DNA from: Deltaproteobacteria bacterium
GTDB taxonomy: Bacteria; Desulfobacterota; Desulfobaccia; Desulfobaccales; 0-14-0-80-60-11
NCBI GenBank assembly: GCA_016875015.1
Contig: VGSJ01000018.1
Span: 1 to 43,302 of the forward strand
Reading direction: 5' to 3'
DNA: 43,302 nt
Within the stretch, counting starts at the first letter, position 1, and every line of letters begins with the position of its first letter. Of this stretch, positions 1-9,362 are shown piece by piece. Below the pieces are notes generated by a model. The model made no database searches. It saw only the letters and a program-made list of their open reading frames with translations, and had not been told where the DNA came from. The position numbers were made by a program, and so were the translations under genes.

Positions 1-220
1 GGATATCCTTCTTTATTCCCTCTCCCCCAATGGGGGAGAGGGTTAGGGTGAGGGGGAATTAATCACTTTCTCCCTGTCGTTGATAAATGCGTTCCCGTAT
101 TTTTTGAAAGCTCGGGTGCTAAGTGAACAGCATTGGACTTAAAACACCCGGTCTTCAAGATATAGCTTGTTTTATACCATACCGATCATGGATCATTACA
201 CTGAGCCTCAGTTTTAAGCA

Positions 221-2539
221 TCACGCCTCTTCGAACTCCATGCCGGCCCCCTGGTCCCTAGCTTCCAGGGGCAGCCGGATGGTAAACGCGGTCCCGCCTC
301 CCCGGGGGCTGTCCGCGGTAATCGTCCCGCCGTGCCGCTGAATCACCCCGTAAACAATGGAGAGCCCCAGGCCCGTGCCTTTGCCCGGGGGTTTGGTGGT
401 AAAAAATGGTTCGAAGATCTTGTCCCGGATCTCCGGGGCAATCCCACCGCCGGTGTCGGTAAAGGTCAAAATGATCCCGTCCCTCTGGGGGGTGGGCTGG
501 CTGGCGATGGTGATCTGCCCCTGCCCATTCATGGCGTCCGCGGCATTGAGGAGCAGGTTGGTAAAGACCTGCTGCAACTGGCCCGGGTCCCCGACGATCT
601 GAGGCAGAAAGGAATCCAGTTGCTGGATGACCGTGATGTTGTGGAAAAAGGCCTGGTGGCTGAGGAGATCCACGCAGCGCTGGATGACGTCATTGGCGTC
701 AAAGAGTTTTTGCTCCCCCAGGGACTGGCGGCTAAAATCCAGCAGCCGGTGCACGATCTGCTGGCACCGCATCGTCTGGGTGATGATCACCTCGACATTT
801 TCCCGGTGGACGGCATCGGCTGCCAGGTCCCGCTGCAAGAGTTCGGCGTAGATCAGGATGCCGGCCAGGGGATTGTTGATTTCATGGGCCACCCCCGCGG
901 ACATCCTTCCCAAGGAGGCGATCTTTTCGCTATGCACCAGTTGCGCCTGGGCCGCCTCCAATTCCCGGTGGACTTTGAGGATTTCCCGCAGGTCGGAAAA
1001 AATGCCCACGCTGGCGACCTCTTCACCCCGCTCCCGGATAATAGTGGCGGAAAAGTTGACCGGCACCTCCTCGCCCTGTTTATTGATAAAGGTCATCCGG
1101 GTGGTGTTCAGCTTGTCCGGCGGCCCGTATTCATCGCTGCGCATCCGCCGCATCATCTCGGCGGCTACCTCGACCGGATAGAACCGGCGGAAGTTCTCCG
1201 CATTGCCGATCATATCCTCAGCCTTGTAGCCCAGAATCCGTTCCGCCCCTTCGTTGAAGATCAGGGGCACCCCCTTGGTGTCCACCACCACGATGCCGTC
1301 CACCGAGTTCCGAATGATGTTGGTGAAAAAGGCGTTGGTCTTCCGGAGCTCCCGTTCGATGAGTATGCGGCTGGTGAGGTCCCGCAGGTACAAACAGGTG
1401 ATGACCTTATCCCCCAGGCGCGATATCGCCATGCAGGTTTCGAAGACCCGGGGGATGTGGAACTCATCATGGGGTTTGTCCAAAATACTGCAGAAGCGGG
1501 ACTCCTGCCGCTGGCCCTGGTCCACCAGTCCCATCAGTTCTTGGGCCATGTGGAGGTGCTGGGAGGTGAGCACCTCCCCGAGGTTCTTGCCGATGAGCTC
1601 CAGCCTGGAGGAGTTCAGGATTTTGGCCATCCGGGAATTGGCGAAGACGATGCGATGGTCCTCATCCGCCATCAAGAGCCCTTCTTCGGTGAGATCAGTG
1701 AGCAGGTCAATCTTTTGTTCAGCCTCCACCACGGGGGTGATGTCGCGCACCGCCTCGAACCCGCCGATGACCCGGCCCTCGTGGTCGGTGATGATGGAGG
1801 CGGAGACGGTCACCTGCACCTTCCGGCCATCCCGAGTCCTTACGACCCGACGAATTCCAGAGATGGCGCGTTTTTGCTCCATGACCTGCTTGAGCACGCA
1901 CTCGCAGGTGCCGCACTGCTCGGTGTTGAGCAGATCCCCGCAGGTCATCCGGCCCACCACTTCGCGCAGGGTGTAACCCGTGAGCTTTTCCATGCGGTCG
2001 TTGAGGTGAGTGACCCTCAAAGACGGGTCCACCAGGAAGAAGGGCATGGGAAAATTTTCCAGGATGCTGGAGAGGATAGCCAACTGCTGCTCCATCACCG
2101 GGTGGGCCAGCAAATCGGCGTGCTCCCGGATGAGGATGAAACAGCCGGCCTTCCGGTTCTCGGCCTCCCGGATGGCAGTGGCGCTGAGGGAGAGGGGGGC
2201 GCCCAGGGGCCAGAGCGGCTTCAGCAGCACGGGGACCTGCCGGTAGCTTTCCCCGGGCTGGGGGCAGGACCAGGACCGGGACGCGTCCTCGCCGATTCCT
2301 TCCACGATGGCGTTTTCCGCACAGAGGGGACAGGGGTCTCCCGGACGCAGGGATTCCCCGAAGAGTTTTTGCGCGGCGCAGTTGAGAAAGATCACCTCCC
2401 GGTCACAGTTGGTGACCACCACCGCATCGGGGAACTTCGCCAGGAGCGGACCCAGAAACTCCACCGGCACGGCGGCGGCCCCGGTCAACGCCGGCGGCGC
2501 CTCAGGTCGGCTCGGGGGGGCGTCGTGCTCTGATTTCAT
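221..2539 (-). CDS. Multi-PAS sensor histidine kinase
   Basis: 772-aa ORF; repeated PAS-like modules, H-box '[25 protein letters not shown]', N/G boxes '[17 protein letters not shown]', '[18 protein letters not shown]'. Confidence 0.95.
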   Translation of the reverse strand: MKSEHDAPPSRPEAPPALTGAAAVPVEFLGPLLAKFPDAVVVTNCDREVIFLNCAAQKLFGESLRPGDPCPLCAENAIVEGIGEDASRSWSCPQPGESYRQVPVLLKPLWPLGAPLSLSATAIREAENRKAGCFILIREHADLLAHPVMEQQLAILSSILENFPMPFFLVDPSLRVTHLNDRMEKLTGYTLREVVGRMTCGDLLNTEQCGTCECVLKQVMEQKRAISGIRRVVRTRDGRKVQVTVSASIITDHEGRVIGGFEAVRDITPVVEAEQKIDLLTDLTEEGLLMADEDHRIVFANSRMAKILNSSRLELIGKNLGEVLTSQHLHMAQELMGLVDQGQRQESRFCSILDKPHDEFHIPRVFETCMAISRLGDKVITCLYLRDLTSRILIERELRKTNAFFTNIIRNSVDGIVVVDTKGVPLIFNEGAERILGYKAEDMIGNAENFRRFYPVEVAAEMMRRMRSDEYGPPDKLNTTRMTFINKQGEEVPVNFSATIIRERGEEVASVGIFSDLREILKVHRELEAAQAQLVHSEKIASLGRMSAGVAHEINNPLAGILIYAELLQRDLAADAVHRENVEVIITQTMRCQQIVHRLLDFSRQSLGEQKLFDANDVIQRCVDLLSHQAFFHNITVIQQLDSFLPQIVGDPGQLQQVFTNLLLNAADAMNGQGQITIASQPTPQRDGIILTFTDTGGGIAPEIRDKIFEPFFTTKPPGKGTGLGLSIVYGVIQRHGGTITADSPRGGGTAFTIRLPLEARDQGAGMEFEEA

Positions 2540-2577
2540 GGCCTGTTCCTTCCCGCCGGCATGGAGCGAGAGATAAA

Positions 2578-2607
2578 CTCGTTCCCAAACTTCTGCTTGG
2601 GAACCAG
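2578..2607. repeat. Intergenic inverted repeat GTTCCCAA-acttctgc-TTGGGAAC
   Basis: Perfect 8-bp arms seen directly at 2581-2604, between two minus-strand genes. Confidence 0.7.
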
Positions 2608-2620
2608 AAAAAAGCTCACC

Positions 2621-3676
2621 TCAGCCCCTTGCCGCGGCTGGGGCGCATTCCACCGGGGCCGCAAAGGTGTTCCCCAGGATTACCTGGGCCGCCGCCAGTT
2701 CGTGCTGGCGAATGATCAGCGAGATGGTGGAGATGGTGCAGCTCAGGGCCAACAGGGAGATATGGGCCTGCGCCAGGGCCGTAACCAAGGTGTGGGCGAT
2801 GCCGTAGCGGTCGCCGAAATGGGGCCCATGGAGAAAAATACCCGCCACCGGGGTGAGGCGCATGGGCTGGAGATCAGGCAGGTGGCTTTTCAAAACCCGC
2901 CGGATTTCCTTGCCTTGGTCGGCGCCGCCGGGTTGGCGCCGGGCCGTGGAAAACGACAGGATGAATTCTTGGCCCCCGAGCCCCGGCAGGGCCACCAAGA
3001 ACGGTATGGCCAGGCCTAGTTCGCCCATCTCCATCAGGGCGGCGGCAAAGCCTGCCAGGATGTCGGCGGTGGCGATGTGAATGCCCCAGAGGTCCAGGTC
3101 CGACTGCGGGATAATCCAATACACCTTGGTAACCTTTTCCTGGTAGGTGGCCACCACCTTCTCCAGGTATTCCTTGGGAGGGGCCTGGGCCGAAAAAAAT
3201 TCCTGGGGGGAGGCATAGCCCGGGAAGGTGAAATGCTCGAACAGTTGCTCCACCGCGGGCTTGATGCGGGAAGACGACAGCACCGCGGTGATGGCGGAGG
3301 GGGAACTGGCCAGGCCGTGGATCACCACCCGGGCCCGGGCGAGGCTCCGGATGAACGTGCCGATGACTTCGGGGCGTTTGTCGTGGGGGTAAACGGCCAG
3401 GATCGAAGTGCCCGGCTGCAAGGCCAGCGAGGCGGCGGGGTCGGCCTGGGACTGCAGCAGGGTTAAAGCGGCTTCCCCGTTGTGGCTGGCCGTGCACAAC
3501 ACCTCGCGATCACCGGCCACGTGGGTAAAAAAGGTCAGGTTGAGGCGCTGCTGGGCCAACGGCGCACACACCGACGGCCCTAGACGGTTATCTTCCAACG
3601 GAGAGGAGGACTCCACGCAGGCGCCCTCCTCCAGGACTTTAAGGCCACCTATCCGGATCCGGTCGAATTTTTCCAA
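2621..3676 (-). CDS. ACT-domain-like regulatory protein (aspartate-kinase-type ACT pair without kinase domain)
   Basis: 351-aa ORF; C-terminal 'GIAHTLVTALAQAHISLLALSCTISTISLIIRQHELAAAQVIL' and an N-terminal segment resemble ACT repeats. Confidence 0.55.
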   Translation of the reverse strand: MEKFDRIRIGGLKVLEEGACVESSSPLEDNRLGPSVCAPLAQQRLNLTFFTHVAGDREVLCTASHNGEAALTLLQSQADPAASLALQPGTSILAVYPHDKRPEVIGTFIRSLARARVVIHGLASSPSAITAVLSSSRIKPAVEQLFEHFTFPGYASPQEFFSAQAPPKEYLEKVVATYQEKVTKVYWIIPQSDLDLWGIHIATADILAGFAAALMEMGELGLAIPFLVALPGLGGQEFILSFSTARRQPGGADQGKEIRRVLKSHLPDLQPMRLTPVAGIFLHGPHFGDRYGIAHTLVTALAQAHISLLALSCTISTISLIIRQHELAAAQVILGNTFAAPVECAPAAARG

Positions 3677-3701
3677 AGCTCGTTGGAGTCATGCCCTAGG
3701 G

Positions 3702-4082
3702 TTAAAGTAATCTTTGCACCGCTTCCACCAGAGTGGCCGCATCCACGGGTTTGGGAATAAAATCTTCGGCTTCCACGCTCATCCCATCGGCATGGCTATA
3801 GCTGGTGGTGGGCACGGCCTCGCCCACCGCGGTGAGCAGGATGACGGGGATTTCCTGGGTCCACTTGTTGGATTTCAATTCCTTGCAAAGCTCGTAGCCA
3901 TTCTTTCTGGGCATCATCACGTCCAGAATCAAAACGTCCGGACGGCGCTTTTTGATGGCTTCCTCCCCTTCGATCCCGTCATAAGCCTTCCCCACTTCAA
4001 AGCCCTTGGACTCCAGCATCATGGATACGGTTTCCACCAGATCCGGATCGTCGTCGACGATCAGTATGTACTTTCCAGACAT
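3702..4082 (-). CDS. Response regulator receiver-domain protein
   Basis: 126 aa; 'ILIVDDDPDLVETVSMMLESKGFEV', 'DVLILDVMMPRKNG', 'DFIPKPVDAATL'. Confidence 0.93.
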   Translation of the reverse strand: MSGKYILIVDDDPDLVETVSMMLESKGFEVGKAYDGIEGEEAIKKRRPDVLILDVMMPRKNGYELCKELKSNKWTQEIPVILLTAVGEAVPTTSYSHADGMSVEAEDFIPKPVDAATLVEAVQRLL

Positions 4083-4196
4083 GAGACCTCCCCTTTCATG
4101 ATGATCGTCCTGCCATTATGAACGCAAAATGGATAAATTACAAGGCTCATGAGACCTCTTGTGGATTTGGCGAATTTTTCTGGCTCCCCCCCGGTC

Positions 4197-5132
4197 TTAC
4201 GCCAACTGGGGTCTGGGATAGAGGCCGCCCCGTTCCACGATTTCCTGGACTTTCTCCTCCCACTCGATGGCCATGATGTGGAAACCCCGGACGCCTTCCA
4301 CTTCTTTCAGTTCCTGGATCTGTTCCACTGCCAGGGTGATGCCTTCCTCGGCCTGCTTTTCCTTGGGGACGCCGCCGATGCGCCTGATGATGTCGTCGGG
4401 GACATCCATGCCCGGCACCCGTTTTTGCATGTATTTGGCCATGCCCACGTTCTTCATGGGGGTGATCCCCGCCAGGATGGCCACTTTTTCATGCAACCCC
4501 CGGTCCACCATCAGTTTCATGAACTCTTTGAACTTGTCCAGGTTGTAGATGCACTGGGTCTGGATGAACTGCACCCCGGCCGCCACTTTCTTGGCCAGGC
4601 GCGACACCCGCATGGCCACGTTGGGCCCCGCGAAGGGGTTGGCCGCGGCGCCGATGAACATCTGGGGGCGCACCGCAAATTCGTGGCCGCCCAACAGTTT
4701 GCCCTCATCCCGCATCATCTTCACGGTCTGGATGAGCTGGATGGAATCCAGGTCAAAGACGTTGGCGCACTTGGGGTGGTCCCCGAAGTGCTGGTGGTCC
4801 CCGGTAAGGCAGAGGATGTTGTGGATGCCGAAGGAGGCGGCCCCCAGAATATCGCTCTGGAGGGCGATGCAGTTTCTGTCCCTGGTCACCATCTGGAGAC
4901 ACGGCTCCAGCCCCATGAGCTTGAGGCGGATGCAGCACGCCAGGCTACAGACCCGGCAGACCGACGTCTGGTTGTCCGTGACGTTGATGGCATCGACGTA
5001 ATCCTTGATCAGGTTGCCCTTGTGCTCGATCACGGCGCCATCGGCGCTCCGGGGCGGACCGACCTCGGAAGTAACCGCAAAGTTGCCCGAGGCGATCATC
5101 TTCTGCAGTTTGCTGGGAGTAGTCACACTCAT
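4197..5132 (-). CDS. metF: 5,10-methylenetetrahydrofolate reductase (MetF family)
   Basis: 311-aa ORF; MetF-type 'VTSEVGPPRSAD', 'LCLTGDHQHFGDHP', 'GVQFIQTQCIYNLDKF'; 4-bp overlap with upstream metV-like gene. Confidence 0.88.
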   Translation of the reverse strand: MSVTTPSKLQKMIASGNFAVTSEVGPPRSADGAVIEHKGNLIKDYVDAINVTDNQTSVCRVCSLACCIRLKLMGLEPCLQMVTRDRNCIALQSDILGAASFGIHNILCLTGDHQHFGDHPKCANVFDLDSIQLIQTVKMMRDEGKLLGGHEFAVRPQMFIGAAANPFAGPNVAMRVSRLAKKVAAGVQFIQTQCIYNLDKFKEFMKLMVDRGLHEKVAILAGITPMKNVGMAKYMQKRVPGMDVPDDIIRRIGGVPKEKQAEEGITLAVEQIQELKEVEGVRGFHIMAIEWEEKVQEIVERGGLYPRPQLA

Positions 5133-5797
5133 ATCCGTAAATCCTCTCTGACGATCGTGCGCGGTCCGCCGTCCCGGGAAGTGGTCCAGTCCTTGGGATC
5201 CACGGGTTTCTCAAAGCGGTCCAGCTGTCCCAGGGTTTTTAGCCGCTCGTAGATCAGCTCCCAGCCGCAGGGGACGTCCTTGCTGATTTCGCACTTGCCC
5301 TGGTCGGAGCCGCCGCAGGGGCCGTTGAGCATGCGCTTGGAACATCGGGCGATGGGACAGACCCCGCCGGTTTCGGCCAGGATGCAGCGTCCGCAAGCCT
5401 GGCAGCGCTCGGCGTAGAGCCCCCGCTCCTCGTTGACCCCCAAAAAGCAGGTGTCCACCCCGGGGTAGATGATCTTGTTGTTGTACATCTCCGCCATGTA
5501 CTGGACCCCGCAGCCGCACGCCAGGGAGACCACGGCGTCGTAAGCGTCCATCTTGTCGGAGAGTTGCGCCAGGTATTCCTTTTCGCACTGCCGGGTCAGG
5601 CTGGTTTCGTCAATCTGGGCCTGCTTGCCTGCCTGGGTAAAGTAGAGCCTCAGGGCCGAGGCCAGCACCTTGGCTTCTTTCGAGCCGCCGGCTTCGCACA
5701 CGGTGACGCAACCGTCGCAGCCGACAATCAGCACTTTGGTGAAGTCTTTGACCAGGTCGAGGACTTCTTCCAGGGGTTTGGGCACTGCCTTGATCAT
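5129..5797 (-). CDS. metV: Methylenetetrahydrofolate reductase C-terminal / MetV-like zinc/FeS protein
   Basis: 222 aa; Cys-rich 'GCDGCVTVCEAGGSKEAKVLASAL', 'CQACGRCILAETGGVCPIARCSKRMLNGPCGGSDQGKCE'; overlaps neighbours on both sides. Confidence 0.85.
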   Translation of the reverse strand: MIKAVPKPLEEVLDLVKDFTKVLIVGCDGCVTVCEAGGSKEAKVLASALRLYFTQAGKQAQIDETSLTRQCEKEYLAQLSDKMDAYDAVVSLACGCGVQYMAEMYNNKIIYPGVDTCFLGVNEERGLYAERCQACGRCILAETGGVCPIARCSKRMLNGPCGGSDQGKCEISKDVPCGWELIYERLKTLGQLDRFEKPVDPKDWTTSRDGGPRTIVREDLRI

Positions 5798-6249
5798 GTG
5801 GTTACCTCCGCAATGGGCCTGACGGCCTTTCCTGTCGCAACTCTGATGGGACTGGGACCCAGTTCCATCACTTTTTCGGTGATCTCCCGGATGATCTCGG
5901 CGAACCGCCCGCCCATCCCGGAAGTCAGATTGTACATCGCCAGCCGTTCGCCGCCGACGCCGACTTTGTCCAGGATCTCCTTCACCCGGTTGCCCCGTTT
6001 TTTGGCGTAAAGATTGCCGGCGCCATAGTGGCAGTCCCCCTCCAGGCAGCCCATCACGATGACCCCGTCGGCCCCGTACTCAAAGGCCATCAGCAGGTGC
6101 ATGATGTCCACCTTGCCGGTGCAGGGGACCTCGATAATCCGCACGCTGGGCGGGTACTGCAATCGCATCGAACCTGCCAGGTCCGCGGCGGAATAAGCTC
6201 AGTAGTGGCAGCAAAACCCGACAATCTTCGGCTCAAACGATTCCATCAT
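5794..6249 (-). CDS. mvhD: MvhD-like hydrogenase iron-sulfur subunit, probable selenoprotein (in-frame UGA at 6201..6199)
   Basis: The track starts at 6168, but the frame is open from ATG 6249/6246 except for one TGA: M M E S F E P K I V G F C C H Y [TGA] A Y S A A D L A G S M R L Q Y P P S V R. 'GAGGAG' SD lies just upstream of ATG 6249; TGA occupies a family cysteine position. Confidence 0.85.
6164..6187 (-). promoter_or_regulatory. Candidate bacterial SECIS hairpin downstream of UGA
   Basis: Minus strand: CGC-GGACCU-GGC-AGGUUC-gau-GCG; 6-bp stem plus 3-bp extension across a bulge, small G-starting apical loop beginning 20 nt after the UGA. Confidence 0.6.
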
Positions 6250-6257
6250 CGGACTCC

Positions 6258-9200
6258 TCAATATAAAGTTTTGATCTTGGCGCTGATCTGGTCGTCTTCA
6301 AAATGGGCCACCTGGATGATCTTGGCCGGACATTCCGAGGCGCAGGTGCCGCAGCCCTGGCACAGGGCCTCGTTGATCTCCGAGACGTTGTCCCGGCTGA
6401 TCTGCGGAATACCGTAGGGGCAGGTCCGGACGCACACCAAGCAGGCGGCGCAGCGGTCCGGTTCCACGTGGGCGGTGATCCCGCTGATGGTCTGGTTGAC
6501 GTCCGCCAGGAACGCCCCGGCCCGGGAGGCCGCGGCCATAGCCTGGGCGATGCTCTCATTGATGAGCTTGGGGGAATGCGCCATGCCGCAGAGGAAGATG
6601 CCTTCCGAGGCAAAATCCACCGGCCGCAGCTTGGCGTGGGCCTCGATGAAAAACCCGCCGGCGTTCCGGGGGATTTTCAGGAGCGACGCCAATTCCTCGG
6701 TATCGGCGGCCCGGGCCCCGGCGCTCAACACCACCGCGTCCACGGCCATGTTGATGGGGCGGCCCAGCACGTGGTCCACAAAGGTGACGCTCAACTGACC
6801 GTTGTCGTTATTGACCTGGGGCAACCGGTCCGGCTCGAACCGGGAAAAGAGCACCCCTTTCTCCCGGGCCTCCCGGTAGTAATCCTCCAGGAACCCGTAG
6901 GTGCGCATATCCCGGTAGAGGATCACCACGTCCATGTCGGGGTTGAGGCCCTTGAGCTGCAGGGCGTACTTCACCGCCCCCTGGCAGCAGAGGCGGCTGC
7001 AGTTGGGGCTCTCGTCGTTCCGGGAGCCCACGCACTGCACCATAACCACCCGGTCCCACTTGGCGGCCGAGTCCTTCTCCCGGTGGAGAAAATCGCCCAG
7101 TTCCAGCTGGGTCATGACCCGCTCGTGTTCCCCGTAGAGAAATTCCTTGGGATGGTACTCATGGGCGCCGGTGGCCACCACGGTGATCCCGTGATCGATT
7201 TTCCGCTCGTACATGCCGGGCCCCACCAACACTTCCGTGGTGAAGTTGCCTTTGTAGCCGATGAAACCCACCACCAGGGCGCTCGTGAGCACCTGAATCT
7301 TGTTGTGGGCCTTCACTTGCTCGATGAGCCCGTCCAGGTAGGCCTGGACGTCCAGGCCCTCGATGGTTTTGTGGACCCGGCGGGCGTTGCCGCCCAGTTG
7401 CGGTTCTTTTTCCAGGAGGATGGTCTCAAATCCCTGGTCGCCCAGATTGAGGGCCGCGTTGAGGCCGGCGATGCCGCCGCCGATGACCAGGGCCCGCTGG
7501 TTGATGCTCAGGGGCTTTTCCATCAACGGCTTGAGCAGGGAAGCCCGGGCCACCGCCATCCGGACCAGGTCCTTGGCCTTGTCCGTGGCCTTGTCTTGCT
7601 CCTTCATGTGCACCCAGGAGTCCTGGTTGCGGATGTTGGCCATCTCAAACAGATACTTGTTCAAACCGGCGTCGGTCAACGTCTCCCGGAACAGGGACTC
7701 GTGGGTGATGGGGGTGCAAGCCGCCACCACCACCCGGTTGAGGTTGTGTTCCTCGATGATTTTGGTCATCTGGACCTGGGTGTCCTGGGAACAGGTGAAC
7801 AGGTTTTCTTCCACGTACGCTACATTGGGCAGCGTCTTGACATATTCCGCCAGGTCCGGCACGTTAACGATGCCGCCGATGTTGATGCCGCAGTTGCAGA
7901 CGAACACCCCGATACGGGGGGCGTCTTCCGGCCGGATGGCCTTGGGTTCGGGCGTCTTCTTGAGCCTGGTTTCGGTCCAACGGACATCCCCCAAAGAGGC
8001 GCTCACCGCCCCGGCTGCGGCCGACGCCTGCATGACCGATTCGGGAATATCTTTGGGGCCCTGCATGGCCCCGCTGACATAGATGCCCGGACGGCTTGCC
8101 GACACGGGCGCGAACGGCGAGGTGGCCACAAAATCGTGGGAGTTGGCGTCCACCCCCAGAGTAGAGGACAACTCACGGCTCGCCTGGCTCACCTCCATGC
8201 CCACGGACAGCACGATCAGGTTAAAGGTCTCGATCTTCTCTTCGCCGCTTTCATCCGCATACCGGACCTGCAAATCGCCGTCGGCCAAGGGATCGATGCT
8301 GTGGATGCGGGAACGGACGAACCGCACGCCGTGCTCGTCTTTGGCGCGGTTATAGTAGAGTTCAAAGTCTTTGCCGAAGGTGCGCATGTCCATGAAAAAT
8401 ATGGCGGTATCCAGCGGATAGGAAGCATGCTCCTTGGAGATCACCGCCTCCTTGATGGCGTACATGCAACAGACCGAGGAGCAGTAGGTGTGATATTTAA
8501 CATCCCGGGAGCCCACGCACTGGAGCCAGGCGATCTTCTTGGGCTCGGCGTGGTCCGAGGGCCGGACCAGGTGGCCGCCGAAAGGCCCCGAGGCCGAGAG
8601 AATCCGCTCGAACTCCAGCGAGGTCACGACATTGGGGAAATGGGCGTAATGGTACGTCGGATACTGGCTGGGATCGAAGGTCCTGAAACCCGGGGTCAGG
8701 ATCACCGCGCCCACTTCTAGGTCCCTTACCTGATCCTTTTGTTCCAAGTCCACCGCCCCGGTGGGACAGAACTTTTCGCAGGCCTTGCATTTTCCACCTT
8801 TCTTAAAATAGATGCAGCTGGCCTTATCAATGGCGTATTTAAGGGGCACCGCCTGGGGATACATGACGTAGGCCGACTTGCGGGTGCCCAGTCCCTGGTT
8901 GAATTCGTCCGGCACCTTTTTGGGACATTTCTCGGCGCAGACGCCGCAGCCGATACACTTGGCCAGGTCGATATAGCGAGCCGGTTGGGTTATTTTGACG
9001 GTAAAGTGTCCCGGGACTCCGTTGATGCCCTGCACCGTTGCCGGAGCCAGAATTTCGATGTTCAGGTGGCGGCCGCACTCCACCAGCTTGGGGGAAAGGA
9101 TACACATGGAGCAGTCGTTGGTGGGGAAGGTCTTGTCCAACTGGGCCATAACCCCGCCGATGGCCGGCTTGTTTTCCACCAGATACACATAAAAGCCCGA

Positions 9201-9320
9201 GTTGGCCATATCCAGGGCCGCTTGGATTCCGGCGACGCCGCCACCCACCACCATCACCGCGCCTACATTGCCGGAACGTTGGGCTGATTCTTGAGCCGTC
9301 ACGTCTTTTTCTTGGGGCAT
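6258..9320 (-). CDS. hdrA: HdrA-like FAD/iron-sulfur protein, double module
   Basis: 1020 aa; two FAD motifs ('VMVVGGGVAGIQAALDMANSG' and 'ALVIGGGIAGLNAALNLGDQG'), 'NDCSMCILSPKLVECGRH', ferredoxin clusters 'CIGCGVCAEKCP', 'CAACLVCVRTCP', 'CQGCGTCASECP'. Confidence 0.9.
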   Translation of the reverse strand: MPQEKDVTAQESAQRSGNVGAVMVVGGGVAGIQAALDMANSGFYVYLVENKPAIGGVMAQLDKTFPTNDCSMCILSPKLVECGRHLNIEILAPATVQGINGVPGHFTVKITQPARYIDLAKCIGCGVCAEKCPKKVPDEFNQGLGTRKSAYVMYPQAVPLKYAIDKASCIYFKKGGKCKACEKFCPTGAVDLEQKDQVRDLEVGAVILTPGFRTFDPSQYPTYHYAHFPNVVTSLEFERILSASGPFGGHLVRPSDHAEPKKIAWLQCVGSRDVKYHTYCSSVCCMYAIKEAVISKEHASYPLDTAIFFMDMRTFGKDFELYYNRAKDEHGVRFVRSRIHSIDPLADGDLQVRYADESGEEKIETFNLIVLSVGMEVSQASRELSSTLGVDANSHDFVATSPFAPVSASRPGIYVSGAMQGPKDIPESVMQASAAAGAVSASLGDVRWTETRLKKTPEPKAIRPEDAPRIGVFVCNCGINIGGIVNVPDLAEYVKTLPNVAYVEENLFTCSQDTQVQMTKIIEEHNLNRVVVAACTPITHESLFRETLTDAGLNKYLFEMANIRNQDSWVHMKEQDKATDKAKDLVRMAVARASLLKPLMEKPLSINQRALVIGGGIAGLNAALNLGDQGFETILLEKEPQLGGNARRVHKTIEGLDVQAYLDGLIEQVKAHNKIQVLTSALVVGFIGYKGNFTTEVLVGPGMYERKIDHGITVVATGAHEYHPKEFLYGEHERVMTQLELGDFLHREKDSAAKWDRVVMVQCVGSRNDESPNCSRLCCQGAVKYALQLKGLNPDMDVVILYRDMRTYGFLEDYYREAREKGVLFSRFEPDRLPQVNNDNGQLSVTFVDHVLGRPINMAVDAVVLSAGARAADTEELASLLKIPRNAGGFFIEAHAKLRPVDFASEGIFLCGMAHSPKLINESIAQAMAAASRAGAFLADVNQTISGITAHVEPDRCAACLVCVRTCPYGIPQISRDNVSEINEALCQGCGTCASECPAKIIQVAHFEDDQISAKIKTLY

Positions 9321-9362
9321 AATCCTATCCCTTATAACCCTGATAAAATTCTCTGGAGTCAG

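Noticed and set aside
332-2533. 733-aa plus-strand ORF
   Set aside because: Antisense to a clear PAS histidine kinase; low-complexity G/H/D/P-rich composition typical of GC-rich shadow ORFs.
5794-6168. 124-aa MvhD start as given in the ORF track
   Set aside because: Would remove the conserved Cys-rich N-terminus and lacks an obvious SD; the upstream ATG 6249 has a strong SD and an intact frame except for the UGA.
6303-8720. 805-aa plus-strand ORF
   Set aside because: Antisense shadow of hdrA, with no recognisable motif and the same H/G/V-rich bias.
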